Assembly (NCBI GenBank): GCA_025360085.1
Contig: JANYCW010000024.1
Span: 1-62,805, forward strand
Source: Actinomycetes bacterium
Lineage (GTDB): Bacteria; Actinomycetota; Actinomycetes; Nanopelagicales; Nanopelagicaceae
Reading direction: 5' to 3'
Length of the DNA: 62,805 nucleotides
A model generated the notes under the pieces. That model worked only from the letters and a program-made list of their open reading frames with translations. It ran no database searches and had not been told where the DNA came from. Shown in pieces: positions 16,562-25,560 of this stretch (positions are counted from its first letter, which is position 1; the number at the start of each line of letters is the position of its first letter). Made by a program: the position numbers and the translations under genes.

Positions 16562-17905
16562 GCGCTCGCGCAACATCTCCGCAACTAAGAAGGCAAGCTC
16601 AAGAGATTGCGCGTGATTTAACCGTGGATCACAGGCGCTTTCATATCGAGTTGATAAGTCTTCATGGGAAATCTTCTCGCCTCCACCGATACACTCCGTA
16701 ACATCATCGCCTGTTAGTTCAATATGCACCCCGCCTGGGTGGGTTCCGAGGGCTTTATGGACTTGAAAGAAACCTTTAACCTCATCGAGCACATCATCAA
16801 AACTGCGCGTCTTATAGCCCGATGGCGCTTCGTAGGTGTTGCCATGCATAGGATCGCAGACCCACAAGACTTTAGCCCCTGACTTTGTAACCCCATCGAC
16901 AAGGGCTGGTAGTAACTGGCGAATTGAGCCCGCGCCCATGCGAGTAATCAACGTCAAACGCCCGGGTTCACGATGAGGATCTAACTTTTCGATTAAAGCA
17001 AGGACATCCTCAACCGTACTCTTTGGCCCTAGCTTTACTCCGATGGGGTTATGAACCTTGGCGGCAAAATCAATATGTGCTCCATCTAATTGACGCGTTC
17101 GCTCTCCAATCCAGATAAAGTGGCCCGATACATCATATGGATTACCTGTGCGAGAGTCGATACGAGTTAAAGCCTTTTCATACTCCAAAATAAGTGCTTC
17201 ATGACTTGAGAAGAAATCAACAGATTTAAACGACTCAGGATTAACACCCGCAGATTTCATGAAGGCCAATGCCCGACCAATTTCATTGGCCATTTGCTCA
17301 TATCGCATGCCAACAGATGAGTCGCGAATGAAACCCTTGTTCCATTCGTGGACTTGACGCAGATCGGCAAATCCACCTTGAGTAAAGGCCCGTACTAAAT
17401 TAAGTGTGGCTGCCGACGTGTTATAGACACGTACTAAACGATGCGGATCGGGTGTGCGCGCTTTCTCATTGAATTCAAGATCATTAACGGCATCTCCGCG
17501 GTATGCAGGCAGAGTTATATCTCCGCGAGTTTCGGTGTCCGTCGAGCGCGGTTTGGCAAACTGTCCCGCCATTCGGCCAACTTTTATAACGGGAAGACTG
17601 GAGTGGTACTGCAAAACGGCGGCCATCTGAAGAATCGTTTTAATACGATTACGAATGGAATCGGCCGTTGCTGCGGCAAAGGTTTCGGCGCAATCTCCCC
17701 CTTGTAGCCAAAATGCTTTCCCTTGCGCGGCAAGGGCAATGCGCGCCTTTAAATCATCACACTCTCCGGCAAAGACTAAGGGAGGAAAAGATTTCAACTC
17801 TGCAACGGCCAACTTAATCGCTTCGCCATCGGGACCACCTGGCCACTGTGGCTGTTGGGCGGCAACTAAGCCCGGCGTGAAGAGAGAATCAAGGGATGAG
17901 TTCAT
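16559..17905 (-). CDS. aroG: Class II 3-deoxy-7-phosphoheptulonate (DAHP) synthase
   Basis: This enzyme catalyses the first step of the shikimate pathway, condensing phosphoenolpyruvate with erythrose 4-phosphate. The 448-residue length and sequence are of the plant/mycobacterial class II type: WQGGDCAE-like WLQGGDCAE with the metal-binding Cys, VGRMAGQFAKPRS, and GMRYEQMANEIGRAL. HFIWIGERTRQLDGAH and WVCDPMHGNT near the C-terminus complete the metal and PEP site. A TACTCT box lies 7 nt upstream of the ATG. In M. tuberculosis the orthologue (Rv2178c) also lies near pknL. Confidence 0.95.
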   Translation of the reverse strand: MNSSLDSLFTPGLVAAQQPQWPGGPDGEAIKLAVAELKSFPPLVFAGECDDLKARIALAAQGKAFWLQGGDCAETFAAATADSIRNRIKTILQMAAVLQYHSSLPVIKVGRMAGQFAKPRSTDTETRGDITLPAYRGDAVNDLEFNEKARTPDPHRLVRVYNTSAATLNLVRAFTQGGFADLRQVHEWNKGFIRDSSVGMRYEQMANEIGRALAFMKSAGVNPESFKSVDFFSSHEALILEYEKALTRIDSRTGNPYDVSGHFIWIGERTRQLDGAHIDFAAKVHNPIGVKLGPKSTVEDVLALIEKLDPHREPGRLTLITRMGAGSIRQLLPALVDGVTKSGAKVLWVCDPMHGNTYEAPSGYKTRSFDDVLDEVKGFFQVHKALGTHPGGVHIELTGDDVTECIGGGEKISHEDLSTRYESACDPRLNHAQSLELAFLVAEMLRER

Positions 17906-17912
17906 GATGACA

Positions 17913-17918
17913 AGAGTA
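17913..17918 (-). promoter_or_regulatory. aroG -10 box, leaderless type
   Basis: TACTCT on the minus strand ends 7 nt before the ATG of the DAHP synthase. No Shine-Dalgarno sequence is present. Confidence 0.48.
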
Positions 17919-17947
17919 GAGAGTCCAGAGGTGTGCGCGATGCGCCA

Positions 17948-18973
17948 TTAACCAAAGAAAATCTCGGCCTCCTTGTAGCGCTCCATTGGAACTAATTTAA
18001 GTTTTTCAGTGGCTGAAATTAGCGGTACACGAACGATATCGGTGCCATGGAGTGCAACCATTTTTCCCCAGTCGCCTTCATGCGCTGCAGTTATCGCATG
18101 TAATCCAAAGCGAGTGGCTAGAACTCGATCAAATGCCGTAGGTGAACCACCTCGCTGAATGTGACCTAGTACAGATGTACGTGCCTCTTTGCCTGTCTTT
18201 GCCTCAATCTGTTCGGCTAACCAGTCGCCGATTCCTGCAAGTTTTACATGACCAAATGAATCCAAACTTTGATCTTTCACTGCCATATCTCCATCTTGTG
18301 GGATGGCTCCTTCTGCAATCACAATAATCGGGGCATAGTGGGATTTAAATCTAGATTCAACCCACTCGCAGACTTTATCTACGGAGAATTTTTGTTCAGG
18401 AATCAAAATGCAGGCCGCACCTCCAGCAAGACCTGCGTGCAAGGCAATCCAACCGGCGTGACGACCCATTACTTCAACAATCAATGCTCGATGATGCGAC
18501 TCGGCCGTTGTATGCAAACGATCTATGGCCTCTACTGCGATATTGACAGCGGTATCAAAACCAAAAGTGTAGTCAGTGTTATTTAAATCATTATCTATTG
18601 TCTTTGGAACTCCAATAACTTTGACACCAAGGGAATCCAATTTTGTTGCAACTCCAAGTGTGTCTTCGCCACCGATTGCAATCAAGGCGTCGATTCCGGC
18701 CTTGGACAAATTCTCTTTGATTTTTTCTACGCCACCGTCGATTTTAAAGGGGTTCGTTCGAGAGGATCCAAGGATGGTTCCACCGCGAGGCAAAATGCCG
18801 CGGGTTGTTTCTATCGTTAATGGCATTGTTTGGCCTTCAAGTGGGCCTTTCCATCCGTCGCGAAAACCAACGAACTCATGTCCGTACTCTTTAACGCCCT
18901 TGCGAACAAGGGCACGGATAACCGCGTTTAAACCTGGGCAATCTCCACCACCCGTGAGTACACCAATACGCAT
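17948..18973 (-). CDS. pfkA: 6-phosphofructokinase with pyrophosphate-type active site
   Basis: The protein phosphorylates fructose 6-phosphate to the 1,6-bisphosphate, or runs the reaction backwards. Its 341 residues follow the group A/III PFK fold, with GGGDCPGLN at the N-terminus, TIDND carrying catalytic Asp127, and MGRHAGW. At the two positions that separate phosphoryl donors it has Asp104 (GGEDT) and Lys124 (PKTIDND), numbered as in E. coli PfkA. ATP enzymes have Gly104. Asp104 with Lys124 is the signature of PPi-dependent enzymes such as that of Amycolatopsis methanolica. I therefore predict a pyrophosphate-dependent enzyme (PFP), to be confirmed biochemically. GGAG precedes the ATG. 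The gene is divergent from xylB. Confidence 0.92.
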   Translation of the reverse strand: MRIGVLTGGGDCPGLNAVIRALVRKGVKEYGHEFVGFRDGWKGPLEGQTMPLTIETTRGILPRGGTILGSSRTNPFKIDGGVEKIKENLSKAGIDALIAIGGEDTLGVATKLDSLGVKVIGVPKTIDNDLNNTDYTFGFDTAVNIAVEAIDRLHTTAESHHRALIVEVMGRHAGWIALHAGLAGGAACILIPEQKFSVDKVCEWVESRFKSHYAPIIVIAEGAIPQDGDMAVKDQSLDSFGHVKLAGIGDWLAEQIEAKTGKEARTSVLGHIQRGGSPTAFDRVLATRFGLHAITAAHEGDWGKMVALHGTDIVRVPLISATEKLKLVPMERYKEAEIFFG

Positions 18974-19061
18974 TTTTAACTCCAGTAAATAATATTCGAA
19001 GACGAGGGGCTCAGAACTTTCACATTCGCCCTAACTGTGGTCAACGCTGACTGGGACAGTC

Positions 19062-19067
19062 TAGCCT
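19062..19067 (+). promoter_or_regulatory. xylB -10 box, leaderless type
   Basis: TAGCCT ends 6 nt before the ATG at 19074, and no Shine-Dalgarno sequence is seen. Confidence 0.45.
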
Positions 19068-19073
19068 TGTGAC

Positions 19074-20480
19074 ATGGCAAATCGACAAATCATCGCCGGC
19101 GTGGACTCTTCAACACAATCGGTAAAAGTTGTCCTGCGCGATGCCAACACGGGTGAGTTAATCCGTCAAGGGCGCGCGCCCCATCCAGAGGGTACTGAGG
19201 TTGATCCCACGCTTTGGAAATTAGCTCTAGATACTGCGATAAGCAACGCCGGTGGACTAGAAGATGTCTCTGCAATTTCAATTGCCGGACAACAGCATGC
19301 AATGATTGCAATCGATAGCCAAGGTGGGGTTATTCGCCCCGCACTTTTATGGAATGACATGCGTTCGGCAGAGGCCGCACTTGAATTAAATCGTGAAGCC
19401 GGTGGCAATAGTGAGATTGCTAGAAAAACTGGTTCGGTCTTAGTTGCATCTTTTACCGCTACCAAACTTCGCTGGATGGCCGATAACGAACCTCACAATG
19501 CCGCCAAAGTTTCATCAGTTGCGCTGCCCCATGATTGGCTATCGTGGCAACTGCAAGGTGGAAAAGATTTAAATAAACTCTTTACCGACCGCAGTGAAGC
19601 ATCGGGAACTGGTTACTTTGATCCAACCACATCGCACTATCGCGAAGATATCCTGCGCCTTGCATTAAGACACGATTCTGAAGTCATCTTGCCGAAAATT
19701 ATTCTCACCAATCAATTCGCAGGTGAAACCGCCAGCGGTATTCCCATTGCTGCAGGTGCCGGAGATAATGCCGCAGCTGCTCTTGGCCTTCAAATGCAAC
19801 CCGGTGATGTTGTTATCTCATTAGGAACAAGTGGCACAGCTTTCGCAGTTTCACAAACCGCAACACATGATTCAAGTGGAGCCGTCGCCGGTTTTGCCGA
19901 TGCAACGGGGAGATTTTTACCTTTAGTCTGCACACTTAACGCCGCACGAATTTTAGATGCCGCAACACGAATCCTAGGTAAAACACATCATGAAATTGGA
20001 GAACTGGCTTTGAGTTCTAGTCCAGGTGCACATGGACTAACGCTTCTGCCATATTTTGAAGGTGAACGTACCCCAAATCGCCCCGATGCAACCGGAACCC
20101 TCACGGGAATGAATCTTAAGAATTCAAATCCAGCGCATATTGCACGTGCAATGATCGAGGGAATGTTGTGCTCTATGACCGATGCCGTTGATGCCTTGAT
20201 TGCTTTAGGAGTAAGTGTTAACCGCGTCTTGATTATCGGAGGCGCGGCAAAAAATCCGGCAATTGCCGCAATCGCAAGTGCGTTACTGGGGCGCGAAATC
20301 ATCCTTCCTCCGGCTGGAGAGTATGTAGCCGATGGCGCAGCAAAACAAGCTGCGTGGGCGCTGCTAGGTCACATGCCTTCATGGAACTTGGGCGAAGCCA
20401 CTCGTCACTTATCTCCTGCAACGCCTGAAGTTATGGATACATATCGAACGTTGCGTGATAACACTGTGAATTGGAAATAA
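19074..20480 (+). CDS. xylB: Xylulokinase
   Basis: This FGGY-family carbohydrate kinase of 468 residues phosphorylates D-xylulose to xylulose 5-phosphate for the pentose phosphate pathway. The N-terminal GVDSSTQSVKVV phosphate-binding loop, AGQQHAMIAID, the LLWNDMRS substrate segment typical of XylB, and the C-terminal IIGGAAKNPAIAAIASALLG-type adenosine motif are present. It stands alone, divergent from pfkA and convergent with glgC (3-bp gap). No xylose isomerase or transporter is in the window. Other pentulose substrates remain possible. Confidence 0.88.
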   Translation: MANRQIIAGVDSSTQSVKVVLRDANTGELIRQGRAPHPEGTEVDPTLWKLALDTAISNAGGLEDVSAISIAGQQHAMIAIDSQGGVIRPALLWNDMRSAEAALELNREAGGNSEIARKTGSVLVASFTATKLRWMADNEPHNAAKVSSVALPHDWLSWQLQGGKDLNKLFTDRSEASGTGYFDPTTSHYREDILRLALRHDSEVILPKIILTNQFAGETASGIPIAAGAGDNAAAALGLQMQPGDVVISLGTSGTAFAVSQTATHDSSGAVAGFADATGRFLPLVCTLNAARILDAATRILGKTHHEIGELALSSSPGAHGLTLLPYFEGERTPNRPDATGTLTGMNLKNSNPAHIARAMIEGMLCSMTDAVDALIALGVSVNRVLIIGGAAKNPAIAAIASALLGREIILPPAGEYVADGAAKQAAWALLGHMPSWNLGEATRHLSPATPEVMDTYRTLRDNTVNWK

Positions 20481-20483
20481 AGC

Positions 20484-21707
20484 TTAAGGTGTTACTCGAA
20501 CGCCTTTGCCAACCACAATAATTCCACCAGGACTAATCGTGAAACGTTGTCGATCACGCTCGTAATCAACACCGATTTGCGCACCGGGCTCAACAATGAC
20601 ATTTTTATCTAGAATCGCTTTTCTTACAATAGCTCTATCGCCAATGTGAACCGAAGGCATCAAAACTGAGCCTTCAATGAGTGATCCCCTTCCAACGGCA
20701 ACGTCATAAGAAACTACAGAATTATGAAGGATTCCGCCGGAAATAATTGTTCCCGCGCCGACGATTGAATCATGTGCCGCGCCACCTTCGCTAAATTTTG
20801 CAGGTGGAAGTGAAGGTGGATGAGTGAGAAGTGGCCACTCACGATTATATAAATTAAAAATTGGATGCACCGATACTAAATCCATATGTGCATCGTAATA
20901 AGCATCGATTGAACCAACGTCACGCCAATAGCCTTTATCGCGATCGGTTTCACCCGGCACCGTGTTATAGGCAAAATCGTAGACTTTTGCAACACCATTA
21001 TTTGTTAAATAAGGAATTATATTTGCCCCTAAGTCATGGCGTGATTCAATATCTTCAGAGTCGATGATGAGAGCTTCTTCCATAACATCACGTTTAAAGA
21101 TGTAATTACCCATCGAGACCAAGCAAAGATCAGGATGGCCTGGCATCGCTGGTGGATTTGCAGGTTTTTCGTGAAATGCCTTAATGGTGATTCCATCTTC
21201 GGCAAGTTCGATAACGCCAAACTCGTGCGCCTCAGATCGTTGCATTCGAATGGCTGCAATGGTAATTCCCGCACCGGTTTCAACATGCTGGGCAAACATC
21301 TGGCCTGGATCCATTCGATATACGTGGTCTGCGCCAAAAACCAATACGTGCTCAGGATCTTCATCTTGAATTAAATTGAAGTTCTGTAAAATTGCATCGG
21401 CGCTTCCCGTATACCAATGAGGACCCAAGCGTTGTTGCGCAGGAACTGGAGTGATGTAGTTACCGAGCAATGCCGACATACGCCATGTTGTCGTGATATG
21501 TCGATCGAGTGAATGCGACTTATACTGCGTTAAAACCGCAATTTTTAGCATATTTGCATTGACTAAATTTGAGAGTACGAAATCAATTAAACGATATGAA
21601 CCGCCAAATGGAACGGCAGGTTTTGCTCGATCGGCCGTTAGTGGCATCAATCGCTTACCTTCTCCACCAGCTAGAACAAGTCCAAGGGGGAGTTTAAGGT
21701 TTGCCAT
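20484..21707 (-). CDS. glgC: Glucose-1-phosphate adenylyltransferase
   Basis: GlgC makes ADP-glucose from glucose 1-phosphate and ATP, the committed step to storage glucan. The nucleotidyltransferase motif [25 protein letters not shown], the GSADAI loop, [16 protein letters not shown] and FHEKP motifs, and a C-terminal left-handed beta-helix with hexapeptide repeats are visible. The length of 407 residues is standard. It is divergent from the glycosyltransferase glgM, the same arrangement as Rv1213/Rv1212c in Mycobacterium. The start ATG has a TATCGT box 6 nt upstream instead of a Shine-Dalgarno sequence. Confidence 0.96.
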   Translation of the reverse strand: MANLKLPLGLVLAGGEGKRLMPLTADRAKPAVPFGGSYRLIDFVLSNLVNANMLKIAVLTQYKSHSLDRHITTTWRMSALLGNYITPVPAQQRLGPHWYTGSADAILQNFNLIQDEDPEHVLVFGADHVYRMDPGQMFAQHVETGAGITIAAIRMQRSEAHEFGVIELAEDGITIKAFHEKPANPPAMPGHPDLCLVSMGNYIFKRDVMEEALIIDSEDIESRHDLGANIIPYLTNNGVAKVYDFAYNTVPGETDRDKGYWRDVGSIDAYYDAHMDLVSVHPIFNLYNREWPLLTHPPSLPPAKFSEGGAAHDSIVGAGTIISGGILHNSVVSYDVAVGRGSLIEGSVLMPSVHIGDRAIVRKAILDKNVIVEPGAQIGVDYERDRQRFTISPGGIIVVGKGVRVTP

Positions 21708-21713
21708 GCGCTA

Positions 21714-21719
21714 ACGATA
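21714..21719 (-). promoter_or_regulatory. glgC -10 box, leaderless type
   Basis: TATCGT on the minus strand ends 6 nt before the glgC ATG, within the 46-bp glgC/glgM divergent region. Confidence 0.48.
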
Positions 21720-21753
21720 GCCTGTCCTACTTAGTCGGGCTAGGGGGAATGCA

Positions 21754-22914
21754 ATGAATGAATTAAATATCGGAATTGTCACTAAAGAGTGGCCCCCTTC
21801 GATCTATGGCGGAGCAGGTGTCCATGTACTTGCGTTAACACATGCCCTTCGAAATATTAGAGATGTCTGCGTTGATGTCCACTGCTTTGGTGGAGTGCGC
21901 GATGATGCTTACGGATATTCGACACCACAAGAATTTAGTGCAGCCAATCCAGCGATACAAGCAATCGTTACCGATCTTGACATTGCCTCACATCTTAGCG
22001 ACGTAGATGTCGTTCACTCACATACCTGGTATGCAAATATGGCCGGCCATTTTGCCGCTCTTTCGTATAAAATCCCACACGTTGTAAGTGCGCACTCACT
22101 CGAACCTCTTCGACCTTGGAAGGCCGAACAACTTGGTGGAGGATATGCAATTTCGTCGTGGGCAGAAAAAACTGCTTTCGAAGCCGCGGCAGCAATTATC
22201 GCCGTCAGTGATTCGATGCGCGCCGATGTCCTTACCGCTTATCCTTCGATAGATGCGGATAAGGTCGTAACAATTCGAAATGGAGTTGATACCTCAAAGT
22301 TTGCTCCCAATCTCGATGAATCGGTTGCACGCAGTTTCGGTGTCACTGGTCGATATGCAATATTCGTTGGGCGAATAACCCGTCAAAAAGGTTTAGCGCA
22401 TCTTCTGCGCGCGTGGAAGCAGGTTCCCGAAGAATATGGCTTGGTTTTAGCAGCAGGTAACCCTGACGAGGAAGGTATCGGCAATGAGGTTGCCCAATTA
22501 ATCGCCGAGCTGCAAGCAACGCGTAGGAATATATGGTGGATAAAAGATATGTTGCCACATGAGAAACTAACAGCGATGCTCTCTGGCGCTGATTTATTTA
22601 TCTGCCCGTCTGTATATGAACCTCTTGGCATCGTTAACTTAGAGGCTATGAGCTGTGAGACTGCCGTTCTTGCTTCAAGGGTGGGAGGAATTCCCGAAGT
22701 CGTTTCCGATAAAGAGACCGGCGAACTTGTGGCATACACGGGTGAGAGTGCCGATTTTGAAGGCGCTCTGACCGAATCTATTTCACGTTTAATGTCCTCG
22801 CCAGAACTGCTCAAGGGCTATGGCGCCGCTGGGCGAATACGGGCAATGACGTACTTTGGCTGGGAGGCCGTTGCCCAAGCTACCGTCGATGTGTACCGCA
22901 GCGTGATGACCTAA
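21754..22914 (+). CDS. glgM: ADP-glucose glycosyltransferase, glycogen synthase/GlgM type
   Basis: This GT4-family enzyme of 386 residues is the actinobacterial GlgA/GlgM type. It has KEWPPSIYGGAGVHV at the N-terminus (donor-binding KxGG-like loop), HSHTWYANMAG, the FVGRITRQKGL start of the C-terminal Rossmann domain, and PSVYEPLGIVNLEAM with the E-x7-E motif. The mycobacterial orthologue (Rv1212c) makes maltose 1-phosphate from ADP-glucose and glucose 1-phosphate for the GlgE pathway. Whether this protein makes maltose 1-phosphate or elongates glucan directly is undecided. TAGGGGGA precedes the ATG, so this gene is SD-led, unlike its divergent partner glgC. Confidence 0.9.
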   Translation: MNELNIGIVTKEWPPSIYGGAGVHVLALTHALRNIRDVCVDVHCFGGVRDDAYGYSTPQEFSAANPAIQAIVTDLDIASHLSDVDVVHSHTWYANMAGHFAALSYKIPHVVSAHSLEPLRPWKAEQLGGGYAISSWAEKTAFEAAAAIIAVSDSMRADVLTAYPSIDADKVVTIRNGVDTSKFAPNLDESVARSFGVTGRYAIFVGRITRQKGLAHLLRAWKQVPEEYGLVLAAGNPDEEGIGNEVAQLIAELQATRRNIWWIKDMLPHEKLTAMLSGADLFICPSVYEPLGIVNLEAMSCETAVLASRVGGIPEVVSDKETGELVAYTGESADFEGALTESISRLMSSPELLKGYGAAGRIRAMTYFGWEAVAQATVDVYRSVMT

Positions 22915-23796
22915 ATGACACGTAAATCCTGGATCCATTTTGGCATCGTCGGCTTTCTTTGGGGTATTCCATACTTGTTAATGAAGGTCGCAGTTGCCGA
23001 TATTCCTCCACCACTGATCGTTGCGGGGCGCACTTTGATTGGCGCTGCAATCTTGATTCCAATCGCCCTTCATAAGCGAACGTTTGGCGATGCCATCCGC
23101 GGTATTAAGTATGTTTTGCCTTACGCCTTTCTAGAAATGGTTGGACCTTGGATTCTTATCACGAGCGCTGAAAAGGAAATCTCCTCTGGATTAGCTGGAC
23201 TACTCGTAGCGACCGTGCCAATCTTTTCAACAATCTTTACATCCCTGCGCGGAGACCACTCAGTGTGGCAGCCCAAACGCATTTTCGGATTAGTCGTTGG
23301 CTTCATTGGAATCGTTGCACTTGTCGGAATCGAATCAATCACGGGAAGCAGTAATCCAAAGGCGATCGCTATGGTAATTCTTGCATCCATTCTCTATGCA
23401 TATGCGGTCTTAATGATTACTACCAATTTGCCAGGTGTTGATGGAGTTGCAATAAATGGTTTAGCGATGGCGATTACAAGTGTTTTCTATATACCAATCG
23501 CGATTGCTTTCTGGCCAAGTGAACCTGTTTCCACTAATGCAATTGCTGCCCTGATTGCGCTAGGTGTCTTTTCAACTGCGATTGCTTTCTGGCTCTTCTT
23601 CATCGTTATAGTTGAAATCGGTGCAGCGCGCGGATCACTAACGACATATGTCAATACGGCGGTAGCTGTTGTTCTTGGAATTATTATCCTAAACGAGCCA
23701 ATAACAGTTGGAATTATCGTCGGTCTACCACTTGTATTGCTTGGCTCTTACTTAGCCAGCCGCAAGGTTGCGTTAGTTGTTAGCGCCGAACCCTAA
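22915..23796 (+). CDS. EamA/DMT-superfamily permease
   Basis: This ten-helix transporter of 293 residues has an N-terminal GIVGFLWGIPYLLMKVAV segment, the usual EamA opening, and a second repeat after the PKAIAMVILASILYAYAV region. The substrate is unknown. The ATG follows the glgM stop with no gap, so it is probably co-transcribed with it. The 3' end overlaps era convergently by 24 bp. Confidence 0.82.
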   Translation: MTRKSWIHFGIVGFLWGIPYLLMKVAVADIPPPLIVAGRTLIGAAILIPIALHKRTFGDAIRGIKYVLPYAFLEMVGPWILITSAEKEISSGLAGLLVATVPIFSTIFTSLRGDHSVWQPKRIFGLVVGFIGIVALVGIESITGSSNPKAIAMVILASILYAYAVLMITTNLPGVDGVAINGLAMAITSVFYIPIAIAFWPSEPVSTNAIAALIALGVFSTAIAFWLFFIVIVEIGAARGSLTTYVNTAVAVVLGIIILNEPITVGIIVGLPLVLLGSYLASRKVALVVSAEP

Positions 23797-24687
23797 GCGC
23801 TCTAGCAGTTTTGGATCGCGTTGCCACTCCTTTGAAACTTTGATGTGTAGCCCTAGGAAAATCTTGGCAGCTAAGGCGCGTTCGATGTCGGCACGCGCAC
23901 GGATTCCAATCTCTTTTAATCGCGAACCTTGATGGCCCAATAAAATCGCGCGCTGTGAATCCCGCTCGACATGAATTGTTGCATGTACATCAAAAAAGGG
24001 TCGAGAGCCTTTTTCATCGCGCTCTGCGAACTCGTCTATGGTGACCATAATGGAATGCGGCAGCTCTTCACGAACATCCTGAAGGGCGGCTTCACGGATG
24101 AATTCACAGATTAGCTGCTCAATACCTTGATCACTCGTTGTTCCGACTGGGTAATAAGCCGGTCCCATGGGAAGGTTTTTACCAATGAGTTCATTTAATA
24201 AATCAATCTGGTTGTGAATTCCTGCCGAGACGGGAATAATTTCATCCCAGATAAATCCATGCGCCAACTCCATGATGCCGGCAAGACGCAACGCTAACTT
24301 TTCTTTTGAAATCAAATCTGTCTTAGTGATAACGGCAAATTTTTTAGCTTTTGGGTGTTTGGCTATTTCACTTGCGATGAAGAGATCTCCTGCACCTGAT
24401 GTCTCATCGGCGGGAATACACATCAGAATGATATCGACGGAATCTAAACTTTGATTGACAACGGCGTTGAGGCGATGCCCAAGCAGCGTCTTAGCTTTGT
24501 GGACACCTGGAGTATCAACAAGCACAGCTTGAAAATCGGCGCCATGAACGATGCCACGTATTGCACTGCGTGTCGTGTTGGGGTGGTGAGATGTAATGGC
24601 AATCTTGCTGCCAACTAAAGCGTTAATGAGCGTGGATTTTCCAACATTTGGGCGCCCTACGATTGCAACGAAGCCCGAATGTGTCAT
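23773..24687 (-). CDS. era: GTPase Era
   Basis: Era is a Ras-like GTPase with a C-terminal KH domain that helps assemble the 30S subunit and process 16S rRNA. The GTPase motifs are GRPNVGKST (G1, residues 11-19), a Thr in TTRSAIRG (G2), DTPGVHK (G3) and ITKTD (G4). The KH region contains HQGSRLKEIGIRAR near the C-terminus. The length of 304 residues is standard. It is the last gene of a minus-strand run from rplS and overlaps the EamA gene by 24 bp. The usual ybeY partner is not adjacent. Confidence 0.96.
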   Translation of the reverse strand: MTHSGFVAIVGRPNVGKSTLINALVGSKIAITSHHPNTTRSAIRGIVHGADFQAVLVDTPGVHKAKTLLGHRLNAVVNQSLDSVDIILMCIPADETSGAGDLFIASEIAKHPKAKKFAVITKTDLISKEKLALRLAGIMELAHGFIWDEIIPVSAGIHNQIDLLNELIGKNLPMGPAYYPVGTTSDQGIEQLICEFIREAALQDVREELPHSIMVTIDEFAERDEKGSRPFFDVHATIHVERDSQRAILLGHQGSRLKEIGIRARADIERALAAKIFLGLHIKVSKEWQRDPKLLERLGFGANN

Positions 24688-24699
24688 GAGCGTATTCTC

Positions 24700-25560
24700 T
24701 CATCTATTAGCACCGACAAACTCCACAGCATCGGCAACAGATGTAACAATCTCGGCTGCGCGCTCACCGATTAATCGATGGCATCCTTCACTGGTCGGTG
24801 AATTAATGGGACCTGGAATTGCCATCACCGGTCGCAACAAATCTGCGGCATCTCGCGCGGTGCGCAACGATCCACTGCGAAAGGCCGCCTCAACAACTAA
24901 GGTCGCCTTAGAAATAGCGGCGATTAATCGGTTACGGGTTAAAAATCTAGCTGGTAGCGCTGGATGTCCTGGCATCACTTCGGTAATAATCGCGCCGCCT
25001 TCGCAAATCTGAGCAAATAATCGTTCATTCCCAGCTGGATAATTAACATCAATTCCAGATGCAATCACAGCAACGGTAATACCTTCGGCGATCAAGGCAC
25101 CTTTATGTGCATATGAATCGATGCCATAGGCCCCACCACTGACAATGCCCCATTCACGATCAACAAAGCCTGCGGCGAAATCCCCAGCGTTTCGTGCACC
25201 GTAGTTCGTTGGGTTACGAGTTCCGACAATGGCCAGTGATTGCAGCGATAACACTTCGAGATTTCCTTTGGCAATCAAAGCAATAGGTGGATTTACTAGA
25301 TCTTCCACGGCCGCCGGCCACATCACATCTCCTGGTACTACAAATTGTGCGTGCGCTTTATCGACGGCACTCAAAACATTATCGGCAGATGTCACTGCAA
25401 TCGCGTTCATTAACTTCCCGAATTTTATTGTGTCATAACTGCCACCCTGTAGTTTTTCAATAGTCTTTTTCGCGCCTTGAGAGAAAATCTCTTGGGACCA
25501 GAAAGAATGCCCTCCTTCGATTGCACTAAAGAGAATGGCTCGGGATTCGCGTTCATTCAT
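24700..25560 (-). CDS. dprA: DNA-processing protein DprA
   Basis: DprA binds incoming single-stranded DNA and loads RecA during natural transformation. The Rossmann-like core is recognisable by LAIVGTRNPTNYG, GIVSGGAYGIDSYAHKGAL, VIASGIDVNYPAGN, and FLTRNRLIAAIS. At 286 residues it is shorter than many DprA proteins and lacks most of the C-terminal winged-helix domain, which is common in small actinobacterial forms. Its start overlaps comM by 4 bp (ATGA). Confidence 0.92.
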   Translation of the reverse strand: MNERESRAILFSAIEGGHSFWSQEIFSQGAKKTIEKLQGGSYDTIKFGKLMNAIAVTSADNVLSAVDKAHAQFVVPGDVMWPAAVEDLVNPPIALIAKGNLEVLSLQSLAIVGTRNPTNYGARNAGDFAAGFVDREWGIVSGGAYGIDSYAHKGALIAEGITVAVIASGIDVNYPAGNERLFAQICEGGAIITEVMPGHPALPARFLTRNRLIAAISKATLVVEAAFRSGSLRTARDAADLLRPVMAIPGPINSPTSEGCHRLIGERAAEIVTSVADAVEFVGANR

